Positions 54,815-63,718 of a stretch of 64,000 nucleotides of DNA are shown one piece after another; within the stretch, counting starts at the first letter, position 1; the number at the start of each line of letters is the position of its first letter. The stretch is from Bacteroidota bacterium. GTDB lineage: Bacteria > Bacteroidota > Bacteroidia > 2-12-FULL-35-15. Location: positions 59,898 to 123,897 of the forward strand of contig CANIQT010000011.1 in NCBI GenBank assembly GCA_947469885.1, written 5' to 3'. The notes beneath the pieces are model-generated. The model saw nothing but the letters and a program-made list of their open reading frames with translations. It ran no database searches and was not told where the DNA came from. The position numbers and the translations under genes are program-made.

Positions 54815-54822
54815 TATTTTTG
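54815..54822 (+). promoter_or_regulatory. Candidate -7 element (TATTTTTG) of the small ORF
   Basis: Fits TAnnTTTG and ends 4 bp before the ATG at 54827, implying a leaderless mRNA, as also suspected at 6616-6631. Confidence 0.35.
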
Positions 54823-54826
54823 TTTA

Positions 54827-55228
54827 ATGAATTTTGAACTAATATTAAAACTACCCGAAAACAAACTCCCTTGCATTTGTATCCTTTTTGAAAAGGAATA
54901 CGATGCACAAAAACTGAATTACATGTTCGTAAATAATTATTCTGACCGCTTTTACAAAGTAACCTTTGATATAGCCGTTGATGGCAGTTTATCAATACTT
55001 TTTGTTCATTCTGATATAAGCGGTTTGAGATACAGGTACGAAAATGTAAAGTATGATACCGAAAAGCTAAAAAGGTTTATTGCATCCACTATACATAGCG
55101 AAATGTTCAACTTCTGCCATATATTTAACCACAACGATAAACACCATGTTGTAAAAACCATTATCGACAATAGATTGTGGGTACTTAAATTAGCTAAGAT
55201 GGATGTAAATTATCATAGTGGTATATGA
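54827..55228 (+). CDS. Small protein of unknown function between two RNA-like elements
   Basis: 133 residues, soluble, no signal peptide. Composition is normal for a real gene: FELILKLPENKLPCICILFE, YDAQKLNYMFVNNYSDRFYK, VTFDIAVDGSLSILFVHSDI, then a His-rich helical end (FNFCHIFNHNDKHHVVKTII). I do not recognise the family. It is flanked on both sides by copies of the structured element (54688 and 55336), as though a unit was duplicated around it. Follows the LytTR regulator by 450 bp. Confidence 0.6.
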   Translation: MNFELILKLPENKLPCICILFEKEYDAQKLNYMFVNNYSDRFYKVTFDIAVDGSLSILFVHSDISGLRYRYENVKYDTEKLKRFIASTIHSEMFNFCHIFNHNDKHHVVKTIIDNRLWVLKLAKMDVNYHSGI

Positions 55229-55335
55229 AATGAATTGTATTGTTGCGTTTTATTTAAAACATAAAAAGCAAACACCAGTTAAACTTAGCATCCCACTATA
55301 ATTTATTTAATTTATTTTCGGTTTTATTTATTTTC

Positions 55336-55404
55336 CTTTAAAGTAAGCGGCAGGGTGCTGGTTAAACAGGACGTAGGGAGACCCTACGCCCAACTGGGAA
55401 AAAC
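55336..55404 (+). ncRNA. Structured RNA-like element, copy C
   Basis: TTTAAAGTAAGCGGCAGGGT, GCTGGTTAAACAGGAC, hairpin GTAGGG-AGA-CCCTAC (55373-55387), then GCCCAACTGGGAA. Best-formed copy. The downstream AAACGGAAAACTGGC may extend the fold. The remaining intergenic DNA to 55976 (about 570 bp) has no recognised gene. Confidence 0.6.
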
Positions 55405-55976
55405 GGAAAACTGGCTCTGATAGCTGTAAGTAATAACTGACAAAAAAATATGTAGCAATTACGAGAACAGAAGTGCCTTGTGATGAAAAATATTTCTCTA
55501 AAAAAGCTTGTTTTTAATCACAGTCCTTGTTATGCGTTCGTTGTTCTTTTTCAGTCGTGTCGTGGCTGTCCGCAGTATTGTGTCTAAGTGAGTCGGCTTG
55601 CAGGTCCTTTTGATTTTTTTGCTTAGTTCTGTGTGATGGCAAAAAAGTACATGTGCCTGCAAAAGTATTGGGTTTATTCGATGATTCATTAGTCCTAATT
55701 TACTTTTCTTTCATTGTTTCATAATAGAAAACTCCTAACTAAAGAATCTGATCTAATAATGGTAAATTTTTCTCGTCAATACCAAATGAACCCTAATTCG
55801 GTATACATCTGTAATTAATAGAATTTCAACTTATTGAAAACAGAATCGACAATCATGTTTATTACCTATAGATAAAAAAAAGTGTGAATTATGTAACTTT
55901 TCAAAAAATTGTGTAATACTTATTGCAATTGAAACACTCACCTTTGACGCTTATGAAAATTAGTTTGTAGTGTCAA

Positions 55977-56825
55977 ATGAGAAATAAAGACTTGTCTGAA
56001 TTTGAAATTTCATCGTTATTACAAGCCATTTATCAGAAATATGGTTATGATTTTAGGCAGTATTCCGAAGCACACATCAGGCGTAGGATCATGAATAGGA
56101 TGTCAATGTCGGGATTAAAAGATGTTTCTCAAATACAATCTATGGTGCTAAAGGATGAAACAATTGCTTCACAACTTTTACAGGATTTATCAATAACGGT
56201 AACTGAAATGTTTCGTGATTCCGGTTTTTATAAATCATTACGAGACTACGTGATACCAATTTTAAAAACCTATCCGTTTATAAAAATATGGCATGCCGGG
56301 TGTGCTACAGGCGAAGAAGCATATTCAATGGCCATTATTATGCAGGAAGAGGGTTTGTATGACAGAACCACAATCTATGCAACAGATTTTAATCAACAAG
56401 CCTTGAACAAAGCGAAAGAAGGAATTTTTTCGAATAAAATGATAAAAGAATATACTATTAATTATCAATTATCAGGAGGAAAAGAATCTTTATCAAGTTA
56501 TTATACTTCCAATTATGGCAATGTGATTATGAATCAATCTTTGAAAAAAAATATTGTCTGGGCAAATCATAATTTAGTTACCGATAGTGTATTTGCAGAA
56601 GTACACTTAATATTATGCAGAAACGTTTTAATTTATTTTGAAAAAGATTTACAAAACAAAGTGCAAAAGCTTTTTTACAATAGTCTCATTAATGGCGGTG
56701 TTTTATGTTTAGGTTCAAAAGAAGGTTTACGCTTTACAGATTTTTATGAGGAATACAAGGACGTAGATAAAAAACAAAAAATATTTAAAAAGAAATATCA
56801 ATTAGCTAATGCTTTGGAAGGATGA
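55977..56825 (+). CDS. CheR-type protein-glutamate methyltransferase
   Basis: 282 residues. CheR N-terminal helical domain (FEISSLLQAIYQKYGYDFRQ, HIRRRIMNRM) and SAM-binding domain with IWHAGCATGEEAYSMAI (motif I), IYATDFNQQALNKAKEGIFS and LILCRNVLIYFEKDLQNKV. Methylates glutamates on chemoreceptors in classical systems. Here it is the first gene of a cluster with CheB and two hybrid kinases, so the methylated partner may be the helical sensor part of the kinase. Overlaps cheB by 4 bp (ATGA). Confidence 0.94.
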   Translation: MRNKDLSEFEISSLLQAIYQKYGYDFRQYSEAHIRRRIMNRMSMSGLKDVSQIQSMVLKDETIASQLLQDLSITVTEMFRDSGFYKSLRDYVIPILKTYPFIKIWHAGCATGEEAYSMAIIMQEEGLYDRTTIYATDFNQQALNKAKEGIFSNKMIKEYTINYQLSGGKESLSSYYTSNYGNVIMNQSLKKNIVWANHNLVTDSVFAEVHLILCRNVLIYFEKDLQNKVQKLFYNSLINGGVLCLGSKEGLRFTDFYEEYKDVDKKQKIFKKKYQLANALEG

Positions 56826-57388
56826 GTTACGAAGCAATTGTAATAGGAGTTTCATCGGGAGGAATGAAAGCGATGAAAATCATGTTTTCGCATTTGCCAA
56901 AGGGTTTCAAAACTCCGATTATTATTGTGCAGCATATTAGTGCACATTCAGATAGCCAATGGATACAACTGTTAAATGGAACTTATACTATTGATATAAA
57001 AGAAGCAGATGAAAAAGAAAAAATTGAAAACGGAAAAGTTTATTTCGCGCCACCTAATTATCATTTGTTGATCGAAAAAAATAAAACTTTTTCACTTACA
57101 ATTGATGAACCGGTAAATTATGCAAGACCATCAATTGATGTATTATTTGAATCGGCTGCCGAAATGTATAAAAACAAGTTGATTGGAATAATACTTACAG
57201 GTTCTAATAGTGATGGAACAAATGGAATAAAAAGAATACAAGAATGTGGTGGCTTAACGATTGTGCAAGATCCGAAAACAGCTGAAGCTGATTATATGCC
57301 TATAGCTGCTATATCTGCTATTCAACCGGATTATATTTTATCGTTGGAGGATATAATTAAGTTATTAATAAAATTAGATAAACAATAA
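56822..57388 (+). CDS. CheB-type methylesterase without receiver domain
   Basis: 188 residues; only the catalytic domain is present. The triad motifs are VIGVSSGGMKAMK (Ser), IIVQHISAHSDS (His) and IILTGSNSDGTNGI (Asp). With no receiver domain it cannot be switched on by CheA phosphorylation in the usual way. It would remove methyl groups added by the overlapping CheR. 11 bp before the ATG of the hybrid kinase. Confidence 0.94.
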   Translation: MSYEAIVIGVSSGGMKAMKIMFSHLPKGFKTPIIIVQHISAHSDSQWIQLLNGTYTIDIKEADEKEKIENGKVYFAPPNYHLLIEKNKTFSLTIDEPVNYARPSIDVLFESAAEMYKNKLIGIILTGSNSDGTNGIKRIQECGGLTIVQDPKTAEADYMPIAAISAIQPDYILSLEDIIKLLIKLDKQ

Positions 57389-57399
57389 CATTGACCCTT

Positions 57400-60300
57400 A
57401 TGAATTTAACAATCAAGAGTAAATTAATTGGAGGCTTCACTATCATTTTAGTGTTACTCATTTCTATAGCAGTTTTTATGACTAATAAATTGTCTGAATC
57501 CAATAATCGGATGCAAAATATTGTAGATGTATATTCAAAAAAAGTAAATCTTTCCAATGAAGTAATGATCGCTATGCTGGAAGCTGCCCGCCATGAAAAG
57601 AATATTATTCTGAACAAAGATCTTACTCAAAAGGACTATTTTAAAGATAAAATTTATCGTCAAATAGAAACTATTGATAAAAAATCAAAAGAGTTGAAGG
57701 AATTGGTTGATGATAAAGGAAAAGTCATTCTGAAAGAATTTGAAACCACTTGGGCCAGTTATCAACCCGATCTCAGGAACATCATTTCATTGGTAATGAA
57801 GAATGAATATGAGGAAGCAACAAAAATTTCTAATGAGAATGGGTTGAAAGTAAGAGATGAGGCAAGAAGTCAGCTACAGAGGCTCGTTGATAAGAATCAA
57901 TTGAGCATGGAGAATGCTAAAAAAGAAAATAATGCGAATTATACTGCGGCCATTAGTTTAATTATCGGTTTAATTATTGCAAGTCTCTTAATAGCGATTA
58001 TCATTTCCTACTGGATTATTCAGAGCATTACAAAACGAATTTCGGTGATAGCCAAAGAAGCTGAAAAAATTGCCAGCCGTGAATTTACAAATGACAAACT
58101 GGAAGATTCTACAAATGATGAATTAAAACCTTTATTTAATTCATTGGTTAGTGTGAATGAAAGTTTCCGCGAAATAACCGAAAATGCCAACAACGTTGCT
58201 TCGGGAGATTATGCCAATGACCTGACACCTCGTTCAGATAAGGATATCTTAGGTAATTCTTTAAAGAAGATGACACGCTCATTACGTGAAACAACAGCCG
58301 CAAATGAAAAACATAATTGGTTAACTGCCGGGCAAAACCAACTCAATTCAACCTTAAAAGGTGACCAAAGTATTGAAGAGCTTGCAGGCAATACCATTAG
58401 TTTTTTATGCACCTACTTAAAAGCGAACATTGGGGCTGTTTATCAGTTTAATGATAACGAAAGTGCACTGGTGCTCAGCGGACAATATGCTTTTTTGTCT
58501 CCCGAAGAAACCAAACGAAAATTTACACTAAATGAAGGCTTGATCGGTCAAGCTGCCCGTGAACAAAAACAAATTTCTTTAACAGATTTAACCGAAAATC
58601 AAATCCGCATCACATCATCCGTTATGAACGCCAAACCAAAGAATTTGCTCATTACTCCATTTATTTTTGAAGGTAAAACAGTAGGTGTAATAGAAATAGG
58701 AAGTCTTAATGATTTCAGTGAAACGGAAAAAGAATTTATAAATGCTTCTATGGACAGTATCGCTATTAGTGTTAATTCAGCAGTTTCAAGAAAACGAATA
58801 CAGGAATTGCTCGAAGAAACGCAGGTTCAGACTGAAGAACTTCAATCGCAGCAGGAAGAGTTGAAACAAATGAATGAAGAGTTGGAAGAACAGGCGCAAA
58901 ATCTGAAAGCCCAACAAGAAGAATTACAGATGTCAAACGAAGAACTGGAAGAACAGACGCAATCGCTGGAAGAGAAAAACAAAGAGGTGGAAGCTTCAAA
59001 AAATGACATTGAACAAAAAACAAAACAGCTTGAAATAAGCAGCAAGTATAAATCAGAATTTCTTGCAAATATGTCGCATGAATTAAGAACACCGCTTAAC
59101 AGCTTACTTATTTTGTCAAAAGATTTATCGGAAAACAGAAAAAATAATCTGGATTTCATTCAGGTTGAAAGTGCAGAGATAATTTATAAAAGTGGTCATG
59201 ATTTGCTTGTGTTAATTAATGAAGTGCTTGATCTCTCTAAAATTGAAGCCGGGAAAATGGCAATAAATATTGAAAGCGTATCATTGAAAGGTTTTACAGA
59301 TAATCTGATGCGCGATTTCAAACATCAAGCTGAACAAAAGAGATTGAAGCTGACTTGTACATTGGATAAAGGACTACCCCAATCCATTCGCACTGATTCA
59401 CAACGTTTGAATCAGATATTGAAAAATCTTATCTCCAACGCCATAAAATTTACAGAAAAAGGAAGTGTAAGTTTAAGTATTAACCGAAATTCGGAAACCA
59501 CGTTAATCATTTCTGTTACCGATACCGGTATAGGAATAAAAGAGGATAAACAAATGGCGGTATTCGAAGCCTTTCAACAGGCGGAAGGAGGCACTTCCAG
59601 AAAGTATGGTGGTACAGGTTTAGGTCTCTCCATTTCACGGGAACTCGCAAAATTATTGGGAGCTGAAATTAAATTGAGTAGTAAATTAAACGAGGGCTCT
59701 ACTTTTTCTCTCATTATTCCATTGGAAATTCATCCTGAAGAACAAGCTATCAGAACAGATACCTTGAAACCTGTTTCGCATAAACTCCGTACTGCAAATG
59801 AGGCCGAATTTCTGAATTATCCGAGCGTAGCGGATGACAGAAGTACAATTACCAAAGACGATAAGGTCGTACTCATTATTGAAGACGATCTTGAATTTGC
59901 TTCTGTACTTTTAAAGCAAGCCAACAATAAAGGATTCAAATGTTTGTCCGCTGCAAGCGGGGAAGATGGTTTATTGCTTGCCTCCAAATACAAACCGCAG
60001 GCAATCATTCTTGATATTGGCTTGCCGGGTATTAACGGGCATAGTGTATTACTTGAATTAAAAGCAAATCCAAACCTAAGGCATATACCAGTGCATATTA
60101 TTTCGGCAATTGAACGTTCACTGGAACCAATCAAAGAAGGTGCAGTTGAGTATCTCATGAAACCAATAAAGAAAAAAGATCTTGAAGAAACGTTTACAAA
60201 AATTGAAAATTTTCTCAGCAGGAAAATTAAGAATTTGCTGATTATTGAGGATAGTGAAAATTCCAGAAAAGCCATGCGAATAATCATTGGCAATGGTGAT

Positions 60301-61032
60301 GTAAAATGTTTGGAAGCAGGAACCGGCAAAGAAGCATTGATTCTGTTTGAACAGAACCATATCGACTGTATTATACTGGATATTGGCTTGCCTGATATGA
60401 GTGGATTTGACCTCATACATCAGCTGGAAAAACTAAAAGGTCAAAGCATTCCTCCTATTATTGTGTACACCGGCAAAGAGCTTACAAAAGAAGAAAACAA
60501 TGAACTTCAGAAATATGCCGAAACAATTATTATTAAGGGTATAAAATCGGAAGAGCGATTACTGGATGAAACCGCACTCTTCCTTCATAGGACAATCAGT
60601 AATTTACCGAAATCAAAACAAACTATCATACATAATTTGTATGATAAAGAAACCGTGTTTCATTCTAAAAAAATATTATTGGTAGATGATGATATGCGCA
60701 ATTTATTTGCATTATCAAAAATATTAACTGAACGCGGAATGGAAATAATAAAAGCGGAAAATGGGAAAAACGCGCTGGAACTGTTAGATACACATCCTGA
60801 CATTGACATGGTATTGATGGATATTATGATGCCCGAAATGGATGGTTACGAGGCTATGCGAAAAATAAGATCGCAGGCGAAATTCAAGAACTTACCGGTA
60901 ATTGCACTCACAGCAAAAGCGATGAAAGAAGACAAACAGAAATGTATTGATGCGGGAGCCAACGATTACATTACTAAACCTATTGATATAGAACGCTTCT
61001 TGTCCTTGATGCGTGTGTGGTTGAGTAAATAG
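57400..61032 (+). CDS. Hybrid histidine kinase with chemoreceptor-like sensor, GAF and three receivers
   Basis: 1210 residues from the ATG at 57400; the TTG at 57391 is possible. Order: TM1 (about 5-27), four-helix-bundle-like periplasmic part, TM2 (183-207), HAMP-like repeats (208-305), GAF (about 320-460), a Gln/Glu coiled coil (470-550), HisKA with His560 in MSHELRTPLNSLL, HATPase (ISNAIKFTEKG, DTGIGI, KYGGTGLGLSIS), then REC1 (from about 822, IIEDD, ILDIGLPG), REC2 (from about 944, IIEDSENS, ILDIGLPDMSG) and REC3 (from about 1090, VDDDMRN, LMDIMMPEMDG). The coiled coil has Gln/Glu-rich heptads that could be CheR/CheB methylation sites. Confidence 0.95.
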   Translation: MNLTIKSKLIGGFTIILVLLISIAVFMTNKLSESNNRMQNIVDVYSKKVNLSNEVMIAMLEAARHEKNIILNKDLTQKDYFKDKIYRQIETIDKKSKELKELVDDKGKVILKEFETTWASYQPDLRNIISLVMKNEYEEATKISNENGLKVRDEARSQLQRLVDKNQLSMENAKKENNANYTAAISLIIGLIIASLLIAIIISYWIIQSITKRISVIAKEAEKIASREFTNDKLEDSTNDELKPLFNSLVSVNESFREITENANNVASGDYANDLTPRSDKDILGNSLKKMTRSLRETTAANEKHNWLTAGQNQLNSTLKGDQSIEELAGNTISFLCTYLKANIGAVYQFNDNESALVLSGQYAFLSPEETKRKFTLNEGLIGQAAREQKQISLTDLTENQIRITSSVMNAKPKNLLITPFIFEGKTVGVIEIGSLNDFSETEKEFINASMDSIAISVNSAVSRKRIQELLEETQVQTEELQSQQEELKQMNEELEEQAQNLKAQQEELQMSNEELEEQTQSLEEKNKEVEASKNDIEQKTKQLEISSKYKSEFLANMSHELRTPLNSLLILSKDLSENRKNNLDFIQVESAEIIYKSGHDLLVLINEVLDLSKIEAGKMAINIESVSLKGFTDNLMRDFKHQAEQKRLKLTCTLDKGLPQSIRTDSQRLNQILKNLISNAIKFTEKGSVSLSINRNSETTLIISVTDTGIGIKEDKQMAVFEAFQQAEGGTSRKYGGTGLGLSISRELAKLLGAEIKLSSKLNEGSTFSLIIPLEIHPEEQAIRTDTLKPVSHKLRTANEAEFLNYPSVADDRSTITKDDKVVLIIEDDLEFASVLLKQANNKGFKCLSAASGEDGLLLASKYKPQAIILDIGLPGINGHSVLLELKANPNLRHIPVHIISAIERSLEPIKEGAVEYLMKPIKKKDLEETFTKIENFLSRKIKNLLIIEDSENSRKAMRIIIGNGDVKCLEAGTGKEALILFEQNHIDCIILDIGLPDMSGFDLIHQLEKLKGQSIPPIIVYTGKELTKEENNELQKYAETIIIKGIKSEERLLDETALFLHRTISNLPKSKQTIIHNLYDKETVFHSKKILLVDDDMRNLFALSKILTERGMEIIKAENGKNALELLDTHPDIDMVLMDIMMPEMDGYEAMRKIRSQAKFKNLPVIALTAKAMKEDKQKCIDAGANDYITKPIDIERFLSLMRVWLSK

Positions 61033-61034
61033 GA

Positions 61035-61126
61035 TAACGTCATTGCGAACGTAACGCAGTGGAGTGAAGCAATCTCACTTACAAGAATGAGATTGCTTCG
61101 GGCGAAAAACCCTCGTAATGACGTAA
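61035..61126. repeat. GTCATTGCGA-type long inverted repeat
   Basis: Outer arms ACGTCATTGCGA (61037-61048) and TCGTAATGACGT (one mismatch) and inner perfect arms GAAGCAATCTCA (61066-61077) and TGAGATTGCTTC (61088-61099). The words GTCATTGCGA and GAAGCAATCTC belong to a dispersed repeat known from many bacterial genomes. Fills most of the gap between the two kinase genes. Confidence 0.75.
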
Positions 61127-61153
61127 CAATAAGAACAATAATTTAAATTAAAA

Positions 61154-62377
61154 ATGAAAACAAATAACCCTGGTAAAATTTTATTGGTAGACGATAAGGC
61201 GGAAAATTTATTTGCTTTAGAAGTAATTCTTTCCAGCGAGCATTATATATGTGTGAAAGCAAATTCAGGCACTGAAGCATTAAAGATTCTTCTTCAACAG
61301 CAAGATTTTTCCATCATTTTGATGGACGTGCAAATGCCTGAGATGGATGGATTTGAAACAGCAGAATTAATTCGCGGAATCGAAACACTTAAACATATTC
61401 CGATAATTTTTTTAACAGCGAGTATGGATAGTCATGTTCATATCTTCAAAGGATATAAAGCGGGTGCAGTTGATTATATGATTAAACCATTTTCTCCTGA
61501 AATACTAAAAGCAAAAGTGGCTGTTTTTGCGGAACTATATAAAAAAAATTATGAATTATTGCGTCAAAAGGAAGAAATGGAAAGGCTTATTCGCGATTTA
61601 ACAAACCAAAAGCGAATAGAAAATGAATTGATTGAAAGAAAAAATATTGCGGAAAAAGCCACGCAAAAAGCCGAAGAGTCAGCTAATTTAAAAGATGCTT
61701 TTCTTTCTATTATAAGCCACGAAATACGTACTCCATTAAATGCGATTTTGGGGTTTTCGAATGTTTTATTAAAAGGGAAATTAGGCGCAACAGAAAAAGA
61801 ATATGTGGGCATAGTGAAAACAGCCGGAGAAAATCTGTTGACCATTATTAACGATACAATTGATATGTCAATGATCGAAGCGGGAACAATGACCTTTACA
61901 GAAAACAATTTCAGTATTCGGGAAATTTTTCAAAAGATTAATATAATGTTCGAAGAAAAGGCCGAAGAAAAAAATCTTGCTTTACTATTTACCATTGATA
62001 AAGATGTCCAAGATATTTTGGTTGGCGACCAAACACGACTTATACAAATTATAAATAATCTTATTGATAATGCTATTAAGTTCACAGAAAAAGGGACAAT
62101 AAATGTGTGTGTCCGGGTTTTTAAAAATGAAAATTCTTTATTAGAGTTTTCGGTGACAGATACCGGAATAGGAATATCTGCAGATAATCTGGACACCATT
62201 TTTAACCGATTTAAACAGGTTGAAGATCATAACAATAGAAAACATGGCGGTTTAGGGCTCGGGTTAGCTATCGCAAAACGATTAGTTGACATTCAGGGCG
62301 GTGCTATGACTGTTGAAAGTAAATTAAATGAAGGCTCTATGTTTGCTTTTTCAATTCCAATCAAAAAATCAACATAA
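61154..62377 (+). CDS. Receiver-histidine kinase hybrid (REC-HisKA-HATPase)
   Basis: 407 residues, cytoplasmic. N-terminal receiver (KILLVDDKAENLFAL, ILMDVQMPEMDGFETAELI, FLTAS, Lys in YMIKPFSPE), coiled linker, HisKA with His189 in SIISHEIRTPLNAILG, and HATPase (NLIDNAIKFTEKG, DTGIGI, HGGLGLGLAIAKR). Receiving phosphate on the N-terminal domain and acting as kinase in turn, it probably extends the phosphorelay of the three-receiver kinase upstream. No DNA-binding output domain, so the endpoint is elsewhere. Confidence 0.95.
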   Translation: MKTNNPGKILLVDDKAENLFALEVILSSEHYICVKANSGTEALKILLQQQDFSIILMDVQMPEMDGFETAELIRGIETLKHIPIIFLTASMDSHVHIFKGYKAGAVDYMIKPFSPEILKAKVAVFAELYKKNYELLRQKEEMERLIRDLTNQKRIENELIERKNIAEKATQKAEESANLKDAFLSIISHEIRTPLNAILGFSNVLLKGKLGATEKEYVGIVKTAGENLLTIINDTIDMSMIEAGTMTFTENNFSIREIFQKINIMFEEKAEEKNLALLFTIDKDVQDILVGDQTRLIQIINNLIDNAIKFTEKGTINVCVRVFKNENSLLEFSVTDTGIGISADNLDTIFNRFKQVEDHNNRKHGGLGLGLAIAKRLVDIQGGAMTVESKLNEGSMFAFSIPIKKST

Positions 62378-62469
62378 GTTCAGGCAAAATTTGCGATTGT
62401 TGAGAATAAATATAATTTGAAGAACAGGGGCCGTTAAGATAGTTGGAACGAAAAAGCAAGGTATTGGTT

Positions 62470-62612
62470 GCAGCATATAACAGCTCATGCATGAAATTGG
62501 CGGTTTAGTCGTTAAATGAAGCGTTGTGTCCCGAAACTTCGGGATTCAATGCTGGCAGACAGTTTTGGTCTTCGAAATCGCCTACCTCTTGTAGCTGCGA
62601 ATACGTTATCGG
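62470..62612. other. attC-like folded element
   Basis: ATAACAGCT (62477-62485) can pair with AGCT (62593-62596) and, after an 8-nt spacer, GTTAT (62605-62609). Inside, GGCGGTTT (62499-62506) faces AAATCGCC (62575-62582), and TCCCGAA-AC-TTCGGGA (62529-62544) makes a terminal hairpin. The gapped end arms and long imperfect stem resemble integron attC sites. No integrase is in the window, and core bases do not match GTTRRRY exactly. Confidence 0.4.
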
Positions 62613-62778
62613 TAAGCAAAATTAAGACCCTGCTTTTTTATGCATCTTTGTTCAGAGTTAGTAAATCTTAACGCGATGCTCTACCGAAACATATCCTTAC
62701 AATCTTTTGCGAAGCGTTGGTGTTCTTTCCTTTTGAGTTGTGGCCGAAAAACACCAATAACAGCATTAAATTATTTGA

Positions 62779-62895
62779 GAGTGGCAATTTTGCCACTCGT
62801 AAACACTTTAGATTATTACCAAAACCTCTGAAAACACTCAATTGTTTTGAAAAAAGACTACATTTATTATTTTTCATTTTGACACTTAAGTGTCA
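62779..62895. other. Two near-perfect palindromes in intergenic DNA
   Basis: GAGTGGCAA-TT-TTGCCACTC (62779-62798) and TGACACTTAAGTGTCA (62880-62895, perfect), the second followed by CGCTTTTTT, which could end a short transcript. The region 62613-63440 has several such hairpins, including AAACCCAATA/TATTGGGTTT near 63240-63280, but no convincing gene. Confidence 0.55.
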
Positions 62896-63245
62896 CGCTT
62901 TTTTACTTTTATTTGTTTATATGGCCCAGATTATCGTTTTGAAGGTCATATATAAAGTATCCCGCAAAAAATTTAACATATTCCATTTGGAGTACGACTT
63001 AATTAAATACAGGCCTATATTCTGCCCCTTAAACAAAAAAACCTTTGAGTAGGCAAAGGAAGACTTCTTCAATTTCCAGTCTCGTTAAGTGCTGCGAAAC
63101 CTAAACATACTATCTACGGAATAACAATTTCCCCACATTTCCAAACAATTATTTTTTCTTAAAAATAAAATTCAGCCTTTTACTGGTGTTTCCAAGGCAA
63201 AAAAGGGTAAAAAATAAGGGAATCGCCTATAGCTCTGAAACCCAA

Positions 63246-63430
63246 TAAAATGGTTTTGGCACTATGGCTATTGGGTTTAAAAGGTAATTGGCTCTTTAAC
63301 AATTAACTATGGCTTGTTTCAGGTTAGGGATTCTGAAAAATAAAGACACTTTAAAAGTGATTTTTATGTCCTTCGATAAACTCAGGATAACAATTTGGAT
63401 GCAATAAAGTGGTTTTGGTACTGTGAATAG
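63246..63430. repeat. Imperfect direct repeat (CAATAAAATGGTTTTGGCAC)
   Basis: CAATAAAATGGTTTTGGCAC at about 63246 and CAATAAAGTGGTTTTGGTAC at about 63402, each followed by a similar TATGGCTAT/TGTGAATAG end. Between them lies a CCTTCGATAAACTCAGGATA word. Confidence 0.6.
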
Positions 63431-63473
63431 GCTCGTTCAACTGACACAGTTTATTGAAAAAACCCAAGTTGTT

Positions 63474-63641
63474 CCAACTCTATAAGGAGTTGCTCCAACT
63501 CTATGAGGAGTTGCTCCAACTCTATAAGGAGTTGCTCTAACTCTATGAGGAGTTGCTCCAACTCTACAAGGAGTTGCTTCAACTCTACAAGGAGTTGCTT
63601 CAGCTCTATAAGGAGTTGCTCCAACTCTATAAGGAGTTGAA
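63474..63641. repeat. 21-bp palindromic minisatellite, eight units
   Basis: Units start at 63474, 63495, 63516, 63537, 63558, 63579, 63600 and 63621 with exact 21-bp spacing; consensus CCAACTCTATAAGGAGTTGCT. Each unit carries CAACTC and GAGTTG arms. Being 7 codons long it reads as a heptad (LLQLYKE) on the forward strand, but one unit has a stop, so coding is not supported. Confidence 0.9.
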
Positions 63642-63659
63642 CAAACGCTGGTTTTTGGC

Positions 63660-63700
63660 AAAAAAAATCCCAGTAAAAACGCTGAAATTCTTACCGGGAC
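63660..63700 (-). terminator. Terminator of the right-edge gene
   Basis: On the reverse strand GTCCCGGTAA pairs with TTACTGGGAT (G-T pairs included) and is followed by a T tract (A run at 63660-63667 on the forward strand), 19 bp past the stop codon. Confidence 0.72.
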
Positions 63701-63718
63701 TTAAACCTTACCTACCAA

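Noticed and set aside
55498..55689. Reverse ORF of 63 codons before cheR
   Set aside because: Composition is basic and Thr/Arg-rich, a second frame over the same DNA is equally open, and there is no promoter; considered non-coding.
62640..63052. Forward ORFs of 63 and 111 codons
   Set aside because: They cross palindromes and repeats, have no recognisable domain and overlap one another in different frames.
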